Of a stretch of DNA of 64,000 bases, positions 63,443 through 64,000 are shown piece by piece. The position numbers were made by a program, and so were the translations under genes. The stretch covers positions 62,001-126,000 of the forward strand of contig NZ_WEGH01000004.1 in assembly GCF_009604375.1 (NCBI RefSeq), given 5' to 3'. The notes beneath the pieces were generated by a model. It was given only the letters and a program-made list of their open reading frames with translations, ran no database searches and was not told the origin of the DNA. This stretch comes from Actinomadura macrotermitis (GTDB taxonomy: Bacteria; Actinomycetota; Actinomycetes; Streptosporangiales; Streptosporangiaceae). Numbering within the stretch: position 1 is the stretch's first letter; each line of letters opens with the position of its first letter.

Positions 63443-64000
63443 TCAGGTGACGGCCTCGGTCCACGCGGCCCGCCAGGTGTCCGGGCCGACGACACCGTCC
63501 ACGGCGAGGCCCTTCTCGGCCTGGAAGGCACGGCATACCTTCTGGGACCCCGGCCCGTACGCCCCGTCGACGGTGAGGTCCCAGCCACGGGCCCTCATCT
63601 GCGCCTGCCAGGTCCGGACGTCGTCCCCGCGCATCGTCGGCGGGCAGGCGAGATACCGGCCGGGCCACTTCGGGCCGGCGGAAGGGCCGGGCGAGGGCGG
63701 GGGCGCGGGCTTGTCCCCGGGACGGGGCGCCCCCTTCCTGACCCATGCGTACAGGGCCGCCCCCGGGCAGGACGTGGAGTAACCGTCGCGGTGTCCCTTG
63801 ATCTCCCTGCCCGCGTCGCCCTTGTCACGCAGGTAGTCGATGGCGTCGCGGATGCCGTTCAGCATCGCGGCGGTGGGCTCGGTGAGGCCGGTGTCGCCCA
63901 CCAGCCCGAGCACCGCGTAGTGGCCGGAGTTCAGGCCGGGCCCGTTGGCGGAGGGGAGCCGGTGCGGCCCGCGCCCGACGTACACGTATCCGTGCGGGCA
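63443..64000 (-). CDS. Peptidoglycan amidase (PGRP/amidase_2) with peptidoglycan-binding domain, partial
   Basis: The visible 185 residues are the C-terminal part; the frame is open to the window edge (CPHGYVYVGRG). The amidase fold is seen in LNSGHYAVLGLVGD, AIDYLRDKGD and GHRDGYSTSCPG, which carries the zinc His and Cys. A Pro-rich linker follows, then a peptidoglycan-binding repeat (DDVRTWQAQMRARGWDLTVDGAYG, GVVGPDTWRAAW). It would cut the amide between muramic acid and L-alanine in the wall. Confidence 0.85.
   Translation of the reverse strand, partial: CPHGYVYVGRGPHRLPSANGPGLNSGHYAVLGLVGDTGLTEPTAAMLNGIRDAIDYLRDKGDAGREIKGHRDGYSTSCPGAALYAWVRKGAPRPGDKPAPPPSPGPSAGPKWPGRYLACPPTMRGDDVRTWQAQMRARGWDLTVDGAYGPGSQKVCRAFQAEKGLAVDGVVGPDTWRAAWTEAVT

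Overview
The window is about 64 kb of very GC-rich DNA. It has dense ATGA/GTGA gene overlaps, many GTG/TTG starts, several apparently leaderless genes, and families typical of filamentous Actinomycetota: a DUF574-type methyltransferase, DUF4328, a PASTA-less Ser/Thr kinase, a SpoIIE-type phosphatase, a 13E12/DUF222 HNH protein and CsbD. The set suggests a soil actinomycete of the Streptosporangiales type (Actinomadura-like). No rRNA, tRNA, CRISPR array or replication origin was recognised.

Layout. (1) 1-7.2 kb, minus strand: one apparent operon running Gfo/Idh/MocA oxidoreductase, PiT phosphate permease, DUF47 partner, family-1 solute-binding lipoprotein, fused ABC permease, ABC ATPase and HAD hydrolase (cut by the window edge). 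It has a good sigma-70-like promoter and a palindrome upstream. (2) 7.5-9.1 kb: CsbD with a 54-bp perfect palindrome, then a truncated CHAP protein and a GH25 lysozyme behind a clear ydaO-type c-di-AMP riboswitch. (3) 9.3-20.8 kb: an accessory, decayed region. It holds a small XRE regulator, a secreted ankyrin protein and its collapsed copy, an IS110 element nested in an IS5-type transposase, an LRR protein, a cytochrome P450 between 769-bp inverted copies of a broken IS1182 element, and a DUF222-HNH gene between arrays of diverged repeats. (4) 20.8-28.9 kb: a compact protocatechuate/4-hydroxybenzoate operon (pcaI-J-H-G-B-L-pobA, without pcaF) divergent from a double-length IclR regulator. (5) 28.9-35.1 kb: a complete branched-chain-amino-acid-type ABC importer (livF-G-H-M-K order) divergent from a PucR-type regulator. 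(6) 35-46.5 kb: regulatory and housekeeping genes (PAS-GAF-SpoIIE phosphatase, PadR with a membrane protein, acyl-CoA dehydrogenase with TetR, methyltransferase, a two-component system with a DUF4328 protein, a Ser/Thr kinase). (7) 46.5-58 kb: a TetR remnant, sbcC-sbcD, a TPR protein, an MBL hydrolase, a split RibD-like reductase/deaminase pair, an aldehyde dehydrogenase and an orphan NarL-type histidine kinase. (8) 58-64 kb: two AMP-ligase-like proteins with degenerate catalytic motifs, their large LuxR/ATPase regulator, and the 3' part of a peptidoglycan amidase.

How the genes work together. The pca/pob genes convert 4-hydroxybenzoate and protocatechuate to 3-oxoadipyl-CoA; the final thiolase must lie elsewhere. 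The neighbouring importer may bring in an aromatic or related acid, but that is inference. The first operon looks like capture of a phosphorylated or phosphonate-type organic solute followed by phosphate release. The riboswitch ties cell-wall hydrolases to c-di-AMP. The most unusual structures are the P450 inside a large inverted repeat, the HNH gene inside repeat arrays, the AMP-ligase-like pair without catalytic lysine, and the 15-bp repeats in front of the double IclR gene. I found no single convincing new defence or biosynthetic system.
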